From the NCBI RefSeq assembly GCF_008123425.1, contig NZ_VSSS01000030.1:213532-277531 (forward strand): a stretch of 64,000 nucleotides of DNA, given 5' to 3'. A model generated the notes under the pieces. The model was not told the origin of the DNA and did no database searches. It was given only the letters and a program-made list of their open reading frames with translations. The position numbers were made by a program, and so were the translations under genes. Below are positions 53,297-61,998 of this stretch, piece by piece. The stretch comes from Bradyrhizobium rifense (lineage in GTDB: Bacteria > Pseudomonadota > Alphaproteobacteria > Rhizobiales > Xanthobacteraceae). Within the stretch, counting starts at the first letter, position 1; every line of letters begins with the position of its first letter.

Positions 53297-54043
53297 ATGA
53301 CGGATATTGCGCAGGACGAAAAGGCGAAAGTCCACGATCAGAAGGAAGCCGACCACCATCCCTATTTCCGTCCCCGGGATGCAGCGACACTGATCCTGGT
53401 CGATCGCAGCGGCACCGTTCCAAAGGTGCTGGTCGGCAAGCGCCACGACAAGGTGGTGTTCATGCCCGGAAAATTCGTCTTCCCCGGCGGCCGCGTCGAC
53501 AAGGACGATTATCGCGTGCCGGTCGCGGCCCCCATCACCACTGAGCTGGAAGCGAATCTCGCCAAGGGCAGCCCGAAGACCCCGGCCTCGCGCGCAAAGT
53601 CGCTGGCGATTGCCGCGATCCGCGAGGCCTGCGAGGAGACCGGTCTCTGCCTCGGGCGCAAGAGCGAGGGCAAAGCCAGGCTCGAGGGTCCCTGGAAGCC
53701 GTTCGCGGATGCGGGCCTACTGCCCGATCCGTCCAGCCTGTTCCTGATCGCACGCGCGATCACGCCGCCCGGTCGCGTCAAGCGCTTCGACACGCGCTTC
53801 TTCACGGCGGATGCGTCCGCGATCACCCATCACGTCGAGGGCGTGATCCATGCGGACGCGGAGCTGGTCGAGCTGGTCTGGGTCGAGCTCGGCTCAAAGC
53901 CGCTCGCCGATCTGCATCCAATGACACGGAACGTGCTCAACGAGCTCGACACCCGCCTCGCCACCGGCCCGCTGCGCCATGACGCGCCGGTGCCGTTCTT
54001 CCACTTCTACGCCGGCAAGATGCAGAAGGATATTTTGAGCTAA
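53297..54043 (+). CDS. NUDIX hydrolase
   Basis: 248 residues from the ATG at 53297. A Nudix box in expanded form: GKFVFPGGRVDKDD, then after an insert IAAIREACEETGLCLG (REXXEE). The insertion between the Gly-rich part and the REACEETG helix is typical of a larger alphaproteobacterial subfamily. Substrate (nucleoside diphosphate derivative or CoA) cannot be told. Conserved neighbour of DUF983. Confidence 0.9.
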   Translation: MTDIAQDEKAKVHDQKEADHHPYFRPRDAATLILVDRSGTVPKVLVGKRHDKVVFMPGKFVFPGGRVDKDDYRVPVAAPITTELEANLAKGSPKTPASRAKSLAIAAIREACEETGLCLGRKSEGKARLEGPWKPFADAGLLPDPSSLFLIARAITPPGRVKRFDTRFFTADASAITHHVEGVIHADAELVELVWVELGSKPLADLHPMTRNVLNELDTRLATGPLRHDAPVPFFHFYAGKMQKDILS

Positions 54044-54070
54044 TCCAGCCACCGATTTCTTTGGGCCCGC

Positions 54071-55429
54071 TCACGCGATCAGCAACCTCAGCGCCGCTCC
54101 TCTGAAGGCGCGGTCTTCGCTGCCGCCTTGTCCGTGGCCGATAGCCCAATGTTGGGGCCACGAAAGCTGCTCCAGCCCTTGCGCCGACGCAGAGGTGAAG
54201 GACGACCAATGGGGCGAGCCGTGATGGCGGTAGAGAAGACCGCCCGGGCCCATATCCGGATAGAGCGTGACACGAATGTCGAAATTCTCGCCTGCTGAAA
54301 GATCAGGTCCAAACCAATAGGATGGACTGCGCCCCGGCTCACGGCCAATGATGGCTGTCAGAGTTTGCTTCAGTCCACGGAGCCCGAGCCAGAACGGCGC
54401 GATCGAACCAGACGCGAAAGCCGTCAGGATTGTCTGGGCTGATGCGACATCGGTCGCAGCACTTTGCCCCACCAGTCTCAGGTCGATCCGGTGTCCGCTC
54501 TGCGCACGCCCGCAGAATGGCGCTTCGGCAACTCCGGACGGCAGCTCTCTCCAGCCGGCGGGATCAGGATCACGCAGCGGCCATTCAATCCTCTCCCTGA
54601 TGGCGCCCTCGATATCGAGCACCTGATAACGCAGGCCTTCCGCATCAAGCGCGGCCTGAACACAATGCAGATACTCGACGCCTTCCGGCATCCTGTGAGC
54701 CGTTCCCGCACCCGCAGTGCAGATCTGCAGGACACCGCGATGCGCCTGCACATCGAAGGCGAGGATGTGGCTGCACAGATAGGCAAGCACGTTTTCGTTC
54801 ACCAGGATGTCCCAAAACGGGCGAGCATATTCGTGACCGATCTCGCGCTGATACGTCCCCGTAAAGCCGTTGATAGGAAACACCGGGTGATGGCCGAGGA
54901 CGAGCTTGTGCCGCGCGCTGGCATGTTCTCTCAGCGTGGCTTCCAGCCACGCGAGCTCGACATGGCCCTCCCCGCCAAGGCCGCTCCAGAGCGTGTTGAC
55001 GAACACCATCAGGAGGTCGCCGCGCCGCACGAAGTAGGAAAGACCACTCTGCCCCGGCGGCCCATTGTCCGGCAGGTCCAGCACTTCGCGAAACATCGCC
55101 TCGCTCATCACATCGTAGGTCGTGTGATTGCCGGTCGTGTGCCACATCGGAATGGCCGCACGGTCGAGCCAGGCCATTTCCGTATCCAGCCAATATCGCC
55201 ACTGCGCGCGCAGCGCGCCCGGATCCGGCGTCAGTCCAATGATCTCATCACCTGGAAAGAGAATGAATTCAGGCTGCGGTCTGAGGCGTTGAACGACCGC
55301 GTTGACCGAGGCGAAGGTCTTCTCATGCAGTGCAGCCGGCACGCCCGAACAGGCATCGCCATACAAGAGAAATTGATGGCCCTTGCCGCGCGGTCGAATC
55401 GCGGGAATGGAATTGTTCGCAGAGGTCAT
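54071..55429 (-). CDS. metallophosphoesterase-like protein
   Basis: 452 residues from the ATG at 55427-55429. Calcineurin-like metal motifs: FLLYGDACSGVP (GDxx variant), FILFPGDEIIG, MWHTTGNHTTYD (GNHx), VLGHHPVFPINGFTG (GHxP) and a final LCSHILAFDVQAHR. The first motif is GDACS in place of GDxH, and the last lacks GHxH, so metal binding may differ from the norm. The C-terminal ~150 residues are a separate beta-rich region. No signal peptide. Confidence 0.8.
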   Translation of the reverse strand: MTSANNSIPAIRPRGKGHQFLLYGDACSGVPAALHEKTFASVNAVVQRLRPQPEFILFPGDEIIGLTPDPGALRAQWRYWLDTEMAWLDRAAIPMWHTTGNHTTYDVMSEAMFREVLDLPDNGPPGQSGLSYFVRRGDLLMVFVNTLWSGLGGEGHVELAWLEATLREHASARHKLVLGHHPVFPINGFTGTYQREIGHEYARPFWDILVNENVLAYLCSHILAFDVQAHRGVLQICTAGAGTAHRMPEGVEYLHCVQAALDAEGLRYQVLDIEGAIRERIEWPLRDPDPAGWRELPSGVAEAPFCGRAQSGHRIDLRLVGQSAATDVASAQTILTAFASGSIAPFWLGLRGLKQTLTAIIGREPGRSPSYWFGPDLSAGENFDIRVTLYPDMGPGGLLYRHHGSPHWSSFTSASAQGLEQLSWPQHWAIGHGQGGSEDRAFRGAALRLLIA

Positions 55430-55502
55430 GGCCTTCCATAGCGGTGTTCGGCCGCGAGGATGGCAATTTCCGGAGCAGGCCGCAACAGGTCGTGGTGAGG
55501 CC

Positions 55503-56045
55503 CTAGTCCGCGTCCGGTTCGGTGCCGACATAGTCGCGCGCCGGCAGTTTCAGCGCACGCCCGAGCTCCTCAGCGAGCTGGTTGGCATCGTCGCGTTTGG
55601 TGAAGCTCATCAGCGAAATCGCTTCGGTGCCCTTGTTGCCGCAGAGATTGACGTCGTAGGTCGTCAGTTGCGGATCGTCATCGTCGGTGATGCTGATGAA
55701 GTGATAGTCGGCGAGATCACGCTGCTTGCGGATATTCAGCGGCCCGAACTGCCTGGTGATGACGATCTGGCGCAGCGCCTCGTTGAGCACGACGAAGGTG
55801 CGGAACGTCAGCAGGATCAGGCCGGGAATGCCGACGAGCAGCCCGAGCCCCGTGAACACCAGCACCGGCACGAGGTCGTCGGCGAGCCTGCCGAATCCGG
55901 AAAAGTCCTGGCGCAGGCCGAGCCCGACATTCCACAGCAGATAGGCGCTCGCCGCCAGCAGCGGCAACGACAGCAGTCGGCCGAACCACGGCATCGGCCG
56001 GTCGATCCGGACGATGCTGCCGTCCACGGTCATTGCGCCTGCCAT
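55503..56045 (-). CDS. membrane protein of unknown function
   Basis: 180 residues from the ATG at 56043-56045 (GAGGAG upstream). Two helices (WFGRLLSLPLLAASAYLLWN and LVPVLVFTGLGLLVGIPGLI) are followed by a cytosolic beta-rich domain (IVITRQFGPLNIRKQRDLAD...). The plan resembles small PH-like or DUF2244-like membrane proteins. It follows the flavin monooxygenase divergently and precedes the phosphoesterase on the same strand. Confidence 0.75.
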   Translation of the reverse strand: MAGAMTVDGSIVRIDRPMPWFGRLLSLPLLAASAYLLWNVGLGLRQDFSGFGRLADDLVPVLVFTGLGLLVGIPGLILLTFRTFVVLNEALRQIVITRQFGPLNIRKQRDLADYHFISITDDDDPQLTTYDVNLCGNKGTEAISLMSFTKRDDANQLAEELGRALKLPARDYVGTEPDAD

Positions 56046-56254
56046 CAAAAATCTCCTCGGGAGTGGAAGTCTTGGCTTGGTCGGCACGAGCGCCGGGTTG
56101 GTTCGACGGCCCTCTCCCCCGCCGCCCCGGAATGACGCGATTGTGCTGGGGCGCCAGCGAAAAACAAAAAATTCTTCCCGTCTCCCCCAATGGCGGAGTT
56201 CCCACTCGTGCCTATGTCTTTCCCCAACGACACCAGAACGGGATTTTGGGCGCG

Positions 56255-57580
56255 ATGGCACAACGGCAACTCAAGCTTGGCGCGTTCATGCGCCCGATCA
56301 GCATCCACACCGGCGCCTGGCGCTATCCCGGGGCGTGGCCCGACGCCAATTTCAACTTCGGCCACATCAAGACGCTGATTCAGAAGCTCGAGGCCGGCAA
56401 GTTCGACGCCTTCTTCATGGCCGATCACCTCGCCGTGCTGAACATGCCGGTCAATGCGCTGAAGCGCAGCCACACCGTGACCTCGTTCGAGCCGTTCACG
56501 CTGCTGTCGGCGCTGTCCGCCGTCACCGAGCGCATCGGCCTGATCGCGACGGGATCGACCACGTTCGACGAGCCCTATCATGTGGCGCGGCGCTTCGCCT
56601 CGCTCGACCATCTCAGCGGCGGGCGCGCGGGCTGGAACATCGTCACCACCTCGAACCCGGATGCGGCGCTGAATTTCGGCCTCGACGACCACATGGAGCA
56701 CGCCGAGCGCTACAAGCGCGCCCGCGAATTCTACGACGTCGTCACCGGCTTGTGGGACTCCTTCGCCGATGACGCCTTCGTCCGCGACGTCGAGAGCGGG
56801 CTTTTCTTCGAGCCGTCGAAAATGCATGTGCTCGATCACAACGGCAAATATCTGAAGGTCCGCGGCCCCCTCAACATCGCCCGCCCGGTGCAGGGCTGGC
56901 CGCTGATCGTGCAGGCCGGCGCCTCCGAGGACGGCAGGCAGCTCGCGGCCGAGACCGCGGAAGCCGTGTTCACCGGCGGCGGCAGCCTCGCTGACGGACA
57001 AAAGCTCTACGCCGACATCAAGGGTCGCATGGAAAAGATCGGCCGCGATCCCGAGCACCTGAAAATCCTGCCCGGCGCCTTCGTCGTGGTCGGCGACAGC
57101 ATCGACGAGGCCAAGGAGAAGCGCGCCCTCCTCGACAGCCGCGTGCACTACGACAGCGCCATCGCCTCGCTCTCGGTCGTCCTCGGCACCGATGCCTCCG
57201 GCTTCGATCCGGATGGACAATTGCCGGAGATCCCGGAGACCAACGCCAGCAAGAGCGGCCGGCAGCGCATGGTCGACCTCGCCAGGCGCGACAAGCTCAC
57301 CGTACGCCAGCTCGCCCAGCGCGTCGGCGGTTACGGCGGGCTGTCCTTCGTCGGCACGGCGAAAACCATCGCCGACCAGATGGAGGAATGGCTGGTCGGC
57401 CGCGGTTCCGACGGCTTCAACATCATGTTCCCGTTCGTCCCCGCAGGGCTCGACGATTTCGTCGACAAGGTGGTCCCGGAGCTGCAGCGGCGCGGGATTT
57501 TCCGGAAAGAGTATGAAGGGACCACTTTGAGGGAGAATCTGGGCCTTCCCCGGCCCAAAAACCGCTTCTTCGAGGCCTGA
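56255..57580 (+). CDS. LLM-class flavin-dependent monooxygenase (NtaA/SnaA/DszA type)
   Basis: 441 residues from the ATG at 56255. Two-component FMNH2-dependent monooxygenase family: MAQRQLKLGAFMRPISIHTG, WRYPGAWPDANFNFGHIKTL, FDAFFMADHLAVLNMP, HLSGGRAGWNIVTTSNPDAA, AERYKRAREFYDV and the C-terminal GGLSFVGTAKTIADQMEEWL. Members oxidise nitrilotriacetate, alkyl sulfonates or dibenzothiophene sulfone; substrate here is unknown and no partner reductase is adjacent. Confidence 0.92.
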   Translation: MAQRQLKLGAFMRPISIHTGAWRYPGAWPDANFNFGHIKTLIQKLEAGKFDAFFMADHLAVLNMPVNALKRSHTVTSFEPFTLLSALSAVTERIGLIATGSTTFDEPYHVARRFASLDHLSGGRAGWNIVTTSNPDAALNFGLDDHMEHAERYKRAREFYDVVTGLWDSFADDAFVRDVESGLFFEPSKMHVLDHNGKYLKVRGPLNIARPVQGWPLIVQAGASEDGRQLAAETAEAVFTGGGSLADGQKLYADIKGRMEKIGRDPEHLKILPGAFVVVGDSIDEAKEKRALLDSRVHYDSAIASLSVVLGTDASGFDPDGQLPEIPETNASKSGRQRMVDLARRDKLTVRQLAQRVGGYGGLSFVGTAKTIADQMEEWLVGRGSDGFNIMFPFVPAGLDDFVDKVVPELQRRGIFRKEYEGTTLRENLGLPRPKNRFFEA

Positions 57581-57616
57581 AGGGTCCGATTTGAGTGGTT
57601 CTCGGGGTGTAAAACC

Positions 57617-57644
57617 TTGACATCAGGCGGTTTCTGGCTAGGTT
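57617..57644 (+). promoter_or_regulatory. probable rpmG promoter
   Basis: TTGACA (57617-57622), 16-bp spacer, TAGGTT (57639-57644); about 60 bp before the rpmG ATG. Confidence 0.6.
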
Positions 57645-57704
57645 GCCGGCCAACGCGGGCCGTTTGGCCGGCTCCAGATTCCCCAATATTCTGAGGTTCA
57701 GAAC

Positions 57705-57872
57705 ATGGCCAAAGCGGTCACCATCAAGGTCAAGCTCGTGTCCTCGGCCGACACCGGCTTCTACTACGTCGCCAAGAAGAATTCGCGCACCATGACCGAC
57801 AAGCTGGTCAAGAAGAAGTACGATCCCGTGGCGCGCAAGCACGTCGAATTCCGCGAAGCCAAGATCAAGTAA
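57705..57872 (+). CDS. rpmG: 50S ribosomal protein L33
   Basis: 55 residues: MAKAVTIKVKLVSSADTGFY, then YVAKKNSRTMTDKLVKKKYD and PVARKHVEFREAKIK. This is the standard alphaproteobacterial L33 (no zinc Cys pairs, the 'C-minus' form). TGAGG-like site before the ATG, clear promoter upstream and terminator downstream, so it is a single-gene unit. Component of the large ribosomal subunit. Confidence 0.97.
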   Translation: MAKAVTIKVKLVSSADTGFYYVAKKNSRTMTDKLVKKKYDPVARKHVEFREAKIK

Positions 57873-57898
57873 GATCGGCGATAGCATTGAAGAGTTTG

Positions 57899-57918
57899 CG
57901 GGGCCCTTTCGGGCCCCG
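57899..57918 (+). terminator. intrinsic terminator of rpmG
   Basis: CGGGGCCC (57899-57906), TTTC loop, GGGCCCCG (57911-57918), followed by TTTTCGTTT. Confidence 0.9.
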
Positions 57919-57944
57919 TTTTCGTTTGGGCCTCTCTCCACGCC

Positions 57945-58030
57945 GTCATTGCGAGGAGCCCTTGCGACGAAGCAATCCAGAGCCGTTCCGCAGAGACACT
58001 CTGGATTGCTTCGCTGCGCTCGCAATGACG
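57945..58030. repeat. extragenic palindromic repeat, copy 2
   Basis: CGTCATTGCGAG (57945-57956) through CGAAGCAATCCAGAG and back by CTCTGGATTGCTTCG to CGCAATGACG (ending 58030). Outer and inner arms pair while the middle of the arms differs. Same core as the copy at 47064-47137, so it is a repeat family. Confidence 0.85.
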
Positions 58031-58042
58031 GAGGGATTTCGG

Positions 58043-58285
58043 ATGGGGGAAATGAGAGCGCCGTTGGTTGTTTTGCTCGCAGGCTTGCTGGGATTCGCGC
58101 TTGGCGCAGCCACGCTTGCGTTCGCGGCTCTGTCGATCGGGATCTCGCTTCTCGGTCACGCAAAGGAAGGCATTCACAGCGATTGGACCCTCCTGGTGCT
58201 CTTCGTAACCCTGGTGTGCTTTGGAGTTGGTGGAGTGGCAGGAGCCAAGGGAGCCGTCAGCCTCGCGAAATCCTGGCGTGGTTAG
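58043..58285 (+). CDS. 80-residue two-helix membrane protein
   Basis: ATG at 58043 with GGAGGG seven bases upstream (another ATG at 58052). MGEMRAPLVVLLAGLLGFAL...ALSIGISLLGHA and WTLLVLFVTLVCFGVGGVAG are two membrane helices. It begins 13 bp after the palindromic repeat. No family known. Confidence 0.65.
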   Translation: MGEMRAPLVVLLAGLLGFALGAATLAFAALSIGISLLGHAKEGIHSDWTLLVLFVTLVCFGVGGVAGAKGAVSLAKSWRG

Positions 58286-58372
58286 AAGGAAGTGCCGCCT
58301 TCAATTGCGAGGCTGCTACGACCTCCACCGCTCTAACTCACCAGCCCGGAGCGCGACAATTTCCAGCCGTTC

Positions 58373-60205
58373 ATGAATCGCAGCGAGGCCAGTGCCATAC
58401 CATCCGGACAAGCGACGCCGGCGGCGCTTTGCCAGGCGGGCTTCGCGCATCTTCAATTGGGACGACTTGCGGAGGCCGAGCTCTGTTGCCAGCAGGCGCT
58501 GACGCTGGACGAGCAACACCCGGATGCCCTCCATTTGCTGGGCGTGCTTTGTTTTCGCGCGCGTCAGCCTGACGCCGCCGTTGAATGGATCGGGCGCGCC
58601 GTCCAGCAGGCCCCGAAGGCAGAGTACCTCCTGAGCCTCGCCACGGTGCTGGAGCGGCATGGTCGGCTCGAGGACGCCCGGCAGCACTACAGCCACGCCT
58701 TGAGCCTCAAGCCTGATGATGCGGGCCTCTGGAATCACATCGGCAACCTGCTCTGGCAACTCGCGCAGAACGACGAAGCTGTGCTGCATTACCAGCAGGC
58801 CCTGAAGCTCAATCCGCAATATTGGGAGCCAGCGCAAAACTGCGGCATGCTGCTGCTCGAACTCGGCCGTCACGCGGATGCCATAAAATGCTTCGACGTC
58901 GCCGAGAAGCTGAATCCATCGGCAGCCCTGTACCAGATGCGCGCCGTTTGCCTCTCGGCGGTGAACCGCTTCGAGGACGCGGAGACCGACTACGATAAAT
59001 CCATTGCGCTGGATCCGCGCCTCGCGGAGACGCACAACAATCTCGGCCTGCTGCATTGGCGCTTTGGCCGGCTGGAACAGGCCTTTGCCTGCTTCGATCG
59101 GGCGCTGGCGCTCCGACCGGATTTTCACGCCGTGCTCAACAACAAGGCCGTGGTCTTGTTGCATCTGCAATTGCTGGATGAAGCTTTCGCGACCCTGCAG
59201 AGGTCGCTGGCGGCCGCCCCCAACGATGCGCAAACGCTGTTCTATCTGGCGACGCTTCAGCTCCTGACCGGCGATTTCGAGCGAGGCTGGATCGCGCGCG
59301 AGGCGCGTTGGCGACTTCCGTCTGTCGGTCTGGTCGATCGCGGCTTTTCAAAACCGCTTTGGCGTGGCGACCAGCCGATCGAAGGCAAGACCATCTTGCT
59401 GCACTCCGATGAGGGACTGGGCGATGCAATTCAGTTCGCGCGCTATGTGCCGATGGTGGCCGCACTCGGGGCTCGCGTCATCCTGGAGGTCGAACCTCCG
59501 ATCCAGCAGTGTCTCGGCGGCATCGCCGGGGTCGCAGAGTGTGCCGGCCGGTCGTCTCCGCCGGCGTTCGACCTGCACTGCCCTCTCGGCACGCTGCCGC
59601 TGGCGTTCAGGACGCGGCTCGATACGATCCCGCTCGCGCAAGGCTACGTTCCTGCGCCCCCAGCGTCGCGCGCGAAGGCGTGGGACAACCGGCTTGGTCC
59701 CCGCACCCGCTTCCGCGTCGGTCTGGTCTGGGCTGGCAATCCGGATCACAAGAACGACCACAATCGATCGATGACGGTGCGCACGCTCGCGCCGCTGCTG
59801 GATTGCGACGTCCAGTTCATCTCCTTGCAAAAAAGCGTCCGCGATCAGGACCGGGCTTTCCTTGCCGAACGCTCGGACATCGTCGACCTCACAGAACATC
59901 TGACGGATTTCAGTGAAACAGCAGCGCTGATCTCCCGTCTCGATCTGTTGATCTCGGTCGACACCAGCGTCGCTCACCTCGCGGGCGCACTGGGCGCGCC
60001 CGTCTGGACGTTGGTGCCGTTCAACCCGGACTGGCGCTGGTTGCTCAACCGCGACGACAGTCCGTGGTATCAGTCGATGAAGCTGTTTAGGCAACCCAAG
60101 AGAGGTGACTGGGCCAGCGTGGTGGACAACGTTCGCCTCGAACTCGAAGGCCTACTGTCTGCGTGGCGGTCGAGGCAGGATCAGTCTTCCCTCCTGCCTG
60201 CCTGA
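58373..60205 (+). CDS. TPR protein with glycosyltransferase-9-like C-terminal domain
   Basis: 610 residues. Residues ~15-310 are eight or nine tetratricopeptide repeats (GFAHLQLGRLAEAELCCQQA, LYQMRAVCLSAVNRFEDAET, LGLLHWRFGRLEQAFACFDR). From ~330 on it reads KTILLHSDEGLGDAIQFARY, FRVGLVWAGNPDHKNDHNRS, FISLQKSV, LISRLDLLISVDTSVAHLAG and GAPVWTLVPFNPDWRW, the fold of GT9/ADP-heptose-type transferases. Such fusions are frequent in rhizobia and may glycosylate proteins or surface polymers (inference). Confidence 0.88.
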   Translation: MNRSEASAIPSGQATPAALCQAGFAHLQLGRLAEAELCCQQALTLDEQHPDALHLLGVLCFRARQPDAAVEWIGRAVQQAPKAEYLLSLATVLERHGRLEDARQHYSHALSLKPDDAGLWNHIGNLLWQLAQNDEAVLHYQQALKLNPQYWEPAQNCGMLLLELGRHADAIKCFDVAEKLNPSAALYQMRAVCLSAVNRFEDAETDYDKSIALDPRLAETHNNLGLLHWRFGRLEQAFACFDRALALRPDFHAVLNNKAVVLLHLQLLDEAFATLQRSLAAAPNDAQTLFYLATLQLLTGDFERGWIAREARWRLPSVGLVDRGFSKPLWRGDQPIEGKTILLHSDEGLGDAIQFARYVPMVAALGARVILEVEPPIQQCLGGIAGVAECAGRSSPPAFDLHCPLGTLPLAFRTRLDTIPLAQGYVPAPPASRAKAWDNRLGPRTRFRVGLVWAGNPDHKNDHNRSMTVRTLAPLLDCDVQFISLQKSVRDQDRAFLAERSDIVDLTEHLTDFSETAALISRLDLLISVDTSVAHLAGALGAPVWTLVPFNPDWRWLLNRDDSPWYQSMKLFRQPKRGDWASVVDNVRLELEGLLSAWRSRQDQSSLLPA

Positions 60206-60231
60206 TTGGCGCGCAGGCGGCCAAGTCGTCG

Positions 60232-60249
60232 AGATCAAGTAAGATCGGC
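60232..60249. repeat. duplicate of the rpmG 3' end
   Basis: AGATCAAGTAAGATCGGC, identical to 57862-57879 at the end of rpmG. Both are followed at similar distance by a GC-rich hairpin with a T-run (57899-57918 and 60267-60289), so about 60 bp are related. Confidence 0.75.
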
Positions 60250-60266
60250 CAATGCTGCTGAGTTTT

Positions 60267-60289
60267 ACGGGGGCCCTCGCGGACCCCGT
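60267..60289 (+). terminator. intrinsic terminator after the TPR gene
   Basis: ACGGGGGCC (60267-60275) pairs with GGACCCCGT (60281-60289) with one mismatch, followed by TTTTATTT. Confidence 0.8.
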
Positions 60290-60304
60290 TTTTATTTGCG
60301 GCCA

Positions 60305-60856
60305 ATGGTCGTAGCCTCCACGTCCATGATCGCAGCCTTGGACGAGGGACATGTCGGTGGCTATTCGGTCGCTTATGGCCGCGACGATACTTATTTCCCG
60401 GTCTACGTCACGGCGGCGCTGGCCGCGATCTTCTGCACGGCCGCGCTTCTCACCGGCGCGCTCTACTGGCTTGCGCTCGCGGCACTCGCGGCCGGGTTTA
60501 CCTACTACAACATTCCGCTGCTCGAGACCGGCCGTCCCACGATCGGCGCGAACCAATATGGCATCTTCATTCAGGCCTTTGGCCTGATCCGGTGGCGCGC
60601 CGTCGAGCGCATCGATCTTGTCGAGATCGCCGAGCGCGCCATGACGGTGCATGAACTCCAGATCGTACTGAACGCGCCGCTAACCAGCGCGCTGGTGGCC
60701 GACTGGCGCAAGCAGCCGGTCTGGCGCTGGCTCATGCGCCTGCCCTGGCGGATGAGCCACACCAACATGGTGCGGATCAATGTCGAGCCGTTCGATCAGC
60801 CGCCGGACATGATTCATCGCACCTTCCTGCGGATGTGGCGCTACTACCGCAGCTAG
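60305..60856 (+). CDS. DUF2244 membrane protein
   Basis: 183 residues from the ATG at 60305 (Met at 60329 also possible). Two adjacent helices (AALAAIFCTAALLTGALYWL and ALAALAAGFTYYNI) and then a soluble domain typical of DUF2244: IQAFGLIRWRAVERIDLVEI...RVNVEPF-like NMVRINVEPFDQPPDMIHRT. Function unknown; the family often neighbours cytochrome oxidase or DNA repair genes, neither of which is present here. Confidence 0.82.
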   Translation: MVVASTSMIAALDEGHVGGYSVAYGRDDTYFPVYVTAALAAIFCTAALLTGALYWLALAALAAGFTYYNIPLLETGRPTIGANQYGIFIQAFGLIRWRAVERIDLVEIAERAMTVHELQIVLNAPLTSALVADWRKQPVWRWLMRLPWRMSHTNMVRINVEPFDQPPDMIHRTFLRMWRYYRS

Positions 60857-60870
60857 CGACCAAGCATGCA

Positions 60871-61998
60871 TCACGTCCTCAGCACGAGGTGTGCATAGGC
60901 CTCCGCCCTCATGCCGTAGGTCCATGCGACTGCTTCGCGCGCCGTGCGCAGATTGGCCGGCACCTGGAGGAAGAAATGCCTGCGCGTGCCGTCCGGCTCA
61001 GGCGTGGCGTTGATGACCTCCACGGCCGCCCAAGCGTCCGCGGCGAGCCAGTTGCGGCGCCACAGGATTCCGGTCTCGTCCTCGGCCACACGGGTGGCGC
61101 CGCCGAACGCGACGTAACGTTCCGGCGTCATGATCTCGATCATGCAGCGGCGGACCTGGACGTCGACTTGCTCGTCGATCGCAGCGAGCGTGATCCGGTC
61201 CCGATGTTCGATGATCCAGCGGGGCACCTCCACCCCGCGCCAGGCCCAGATCGACCAGCCGTCGGGGTAACGCAGCGCCGGACCGCCTGCGTGATGCAGC
61301 CGGTCGCGCGCGTCACCGCACATGAGGTTCGGTCGATCCGCGAGCCGGCAGGTGCGCTCGTGCGGCAGCAGCCAGCCCACACTCGTCGCGAGCCGCATCA
61401 GGCCGCGTAGCGGCTCCGTCTCAGCGCGCAGACCAAGGACCTCGCGGAGATAATCGTACGCGCCAAGCCAAGACAGATCGTGCGGCCCCGCTGCGCAGTT
61501 CGAAAAGCCCCGCGGGGCGGTGAGGGCCTGCTGCACGCCGGGCAACGACAGACCGGTTCGGCGCAGCTGGCCCAGCATGGACAGATTCTGCTCCGGCACG
61601 TTCCGTATCACCGCCTCAGCCGCAGCGGCGACCAGCAGGTCGGCGGGATTGACTGCGCTGTCGACCGCGGCAAGCACCTTCCGGTGAACCCGCGCTTCGA
61701 CTAGCGAAGCTATGCGCCGGCGCAGGCGATCGACGAGACGAAAGCGCACATTGCGGCCGTCATCGCGCGACATCCGGACGGCAAGCCCAGCCAGCGCCAG
61801 CGGGCTGTCGCACCATACGATGCGGGCCGGCGGCTCCAGTCCTGCGGCCTGATAAGCAAGCCGCACGCCCTGTTCCGCGGTGTCGCGATCGGCAGGTGCA
61901 GTCGAGCGCCATATGGCTCTCCACCGCGCACGGTAATCGCCAAACGCCGCCGTCTGCTCCGCGGACAGCGCCTGCTCAGTCGGCGAGGACGCGCGCAT
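60871..61998 (-). CDS. DUF6745-like protein
   Basis: 375 residues from the ATG at 61996-61998 (a TTG at 62010 is in frame). Helical N-terminal half (QTAAFGDYRARWRAIWRSTA; AEQGVRLAYQAAGLEPPARI) and a C-terminal beta-rich part with LHHAGGPALRYPDGWSIWAW, RGVEVPRWIIEHRDRITLAA and EIMTPERYVAFGG then LWRRNWL, the pattern of DUF6745. No known catalytic residues. It overlaps the upstream His-motif gene by 23 bases, so the two are translated together. Confidence 0.75.
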   Translation of the reverse strand: MRASSPTEQALSAEQTAAFGDYRARWRAIWRSTAPADRDTAEQGVRLAYQAAGLEPPARIVWCDSPLALAGLAVRMSRDDGRNVRFRLVDRLRRRIASLVEARVHRKVLAAVDSAVNPADLLVAAAAEAVIRNVPEQNLSMLGQLRRTGLSLPGVQQALTAPRGFSNCAAGPHDLSWLGAYDYLREVLGLRAETEPLRGLMRLATSVGWLLPHERTCRLADRPNLMCGDARDRLHHAGGPALRYPDGWSIWAWRGVEVPRWIIEHRDRITLAAIDEQVDVQVRRCMIEIMTPERYVAFGGATRVAEDETGILWRRNWLAADAWAAVEVINATPEPDGTRRHFFLQVPANLRTAREAVAWTYGMRAEAYAHLVLRT

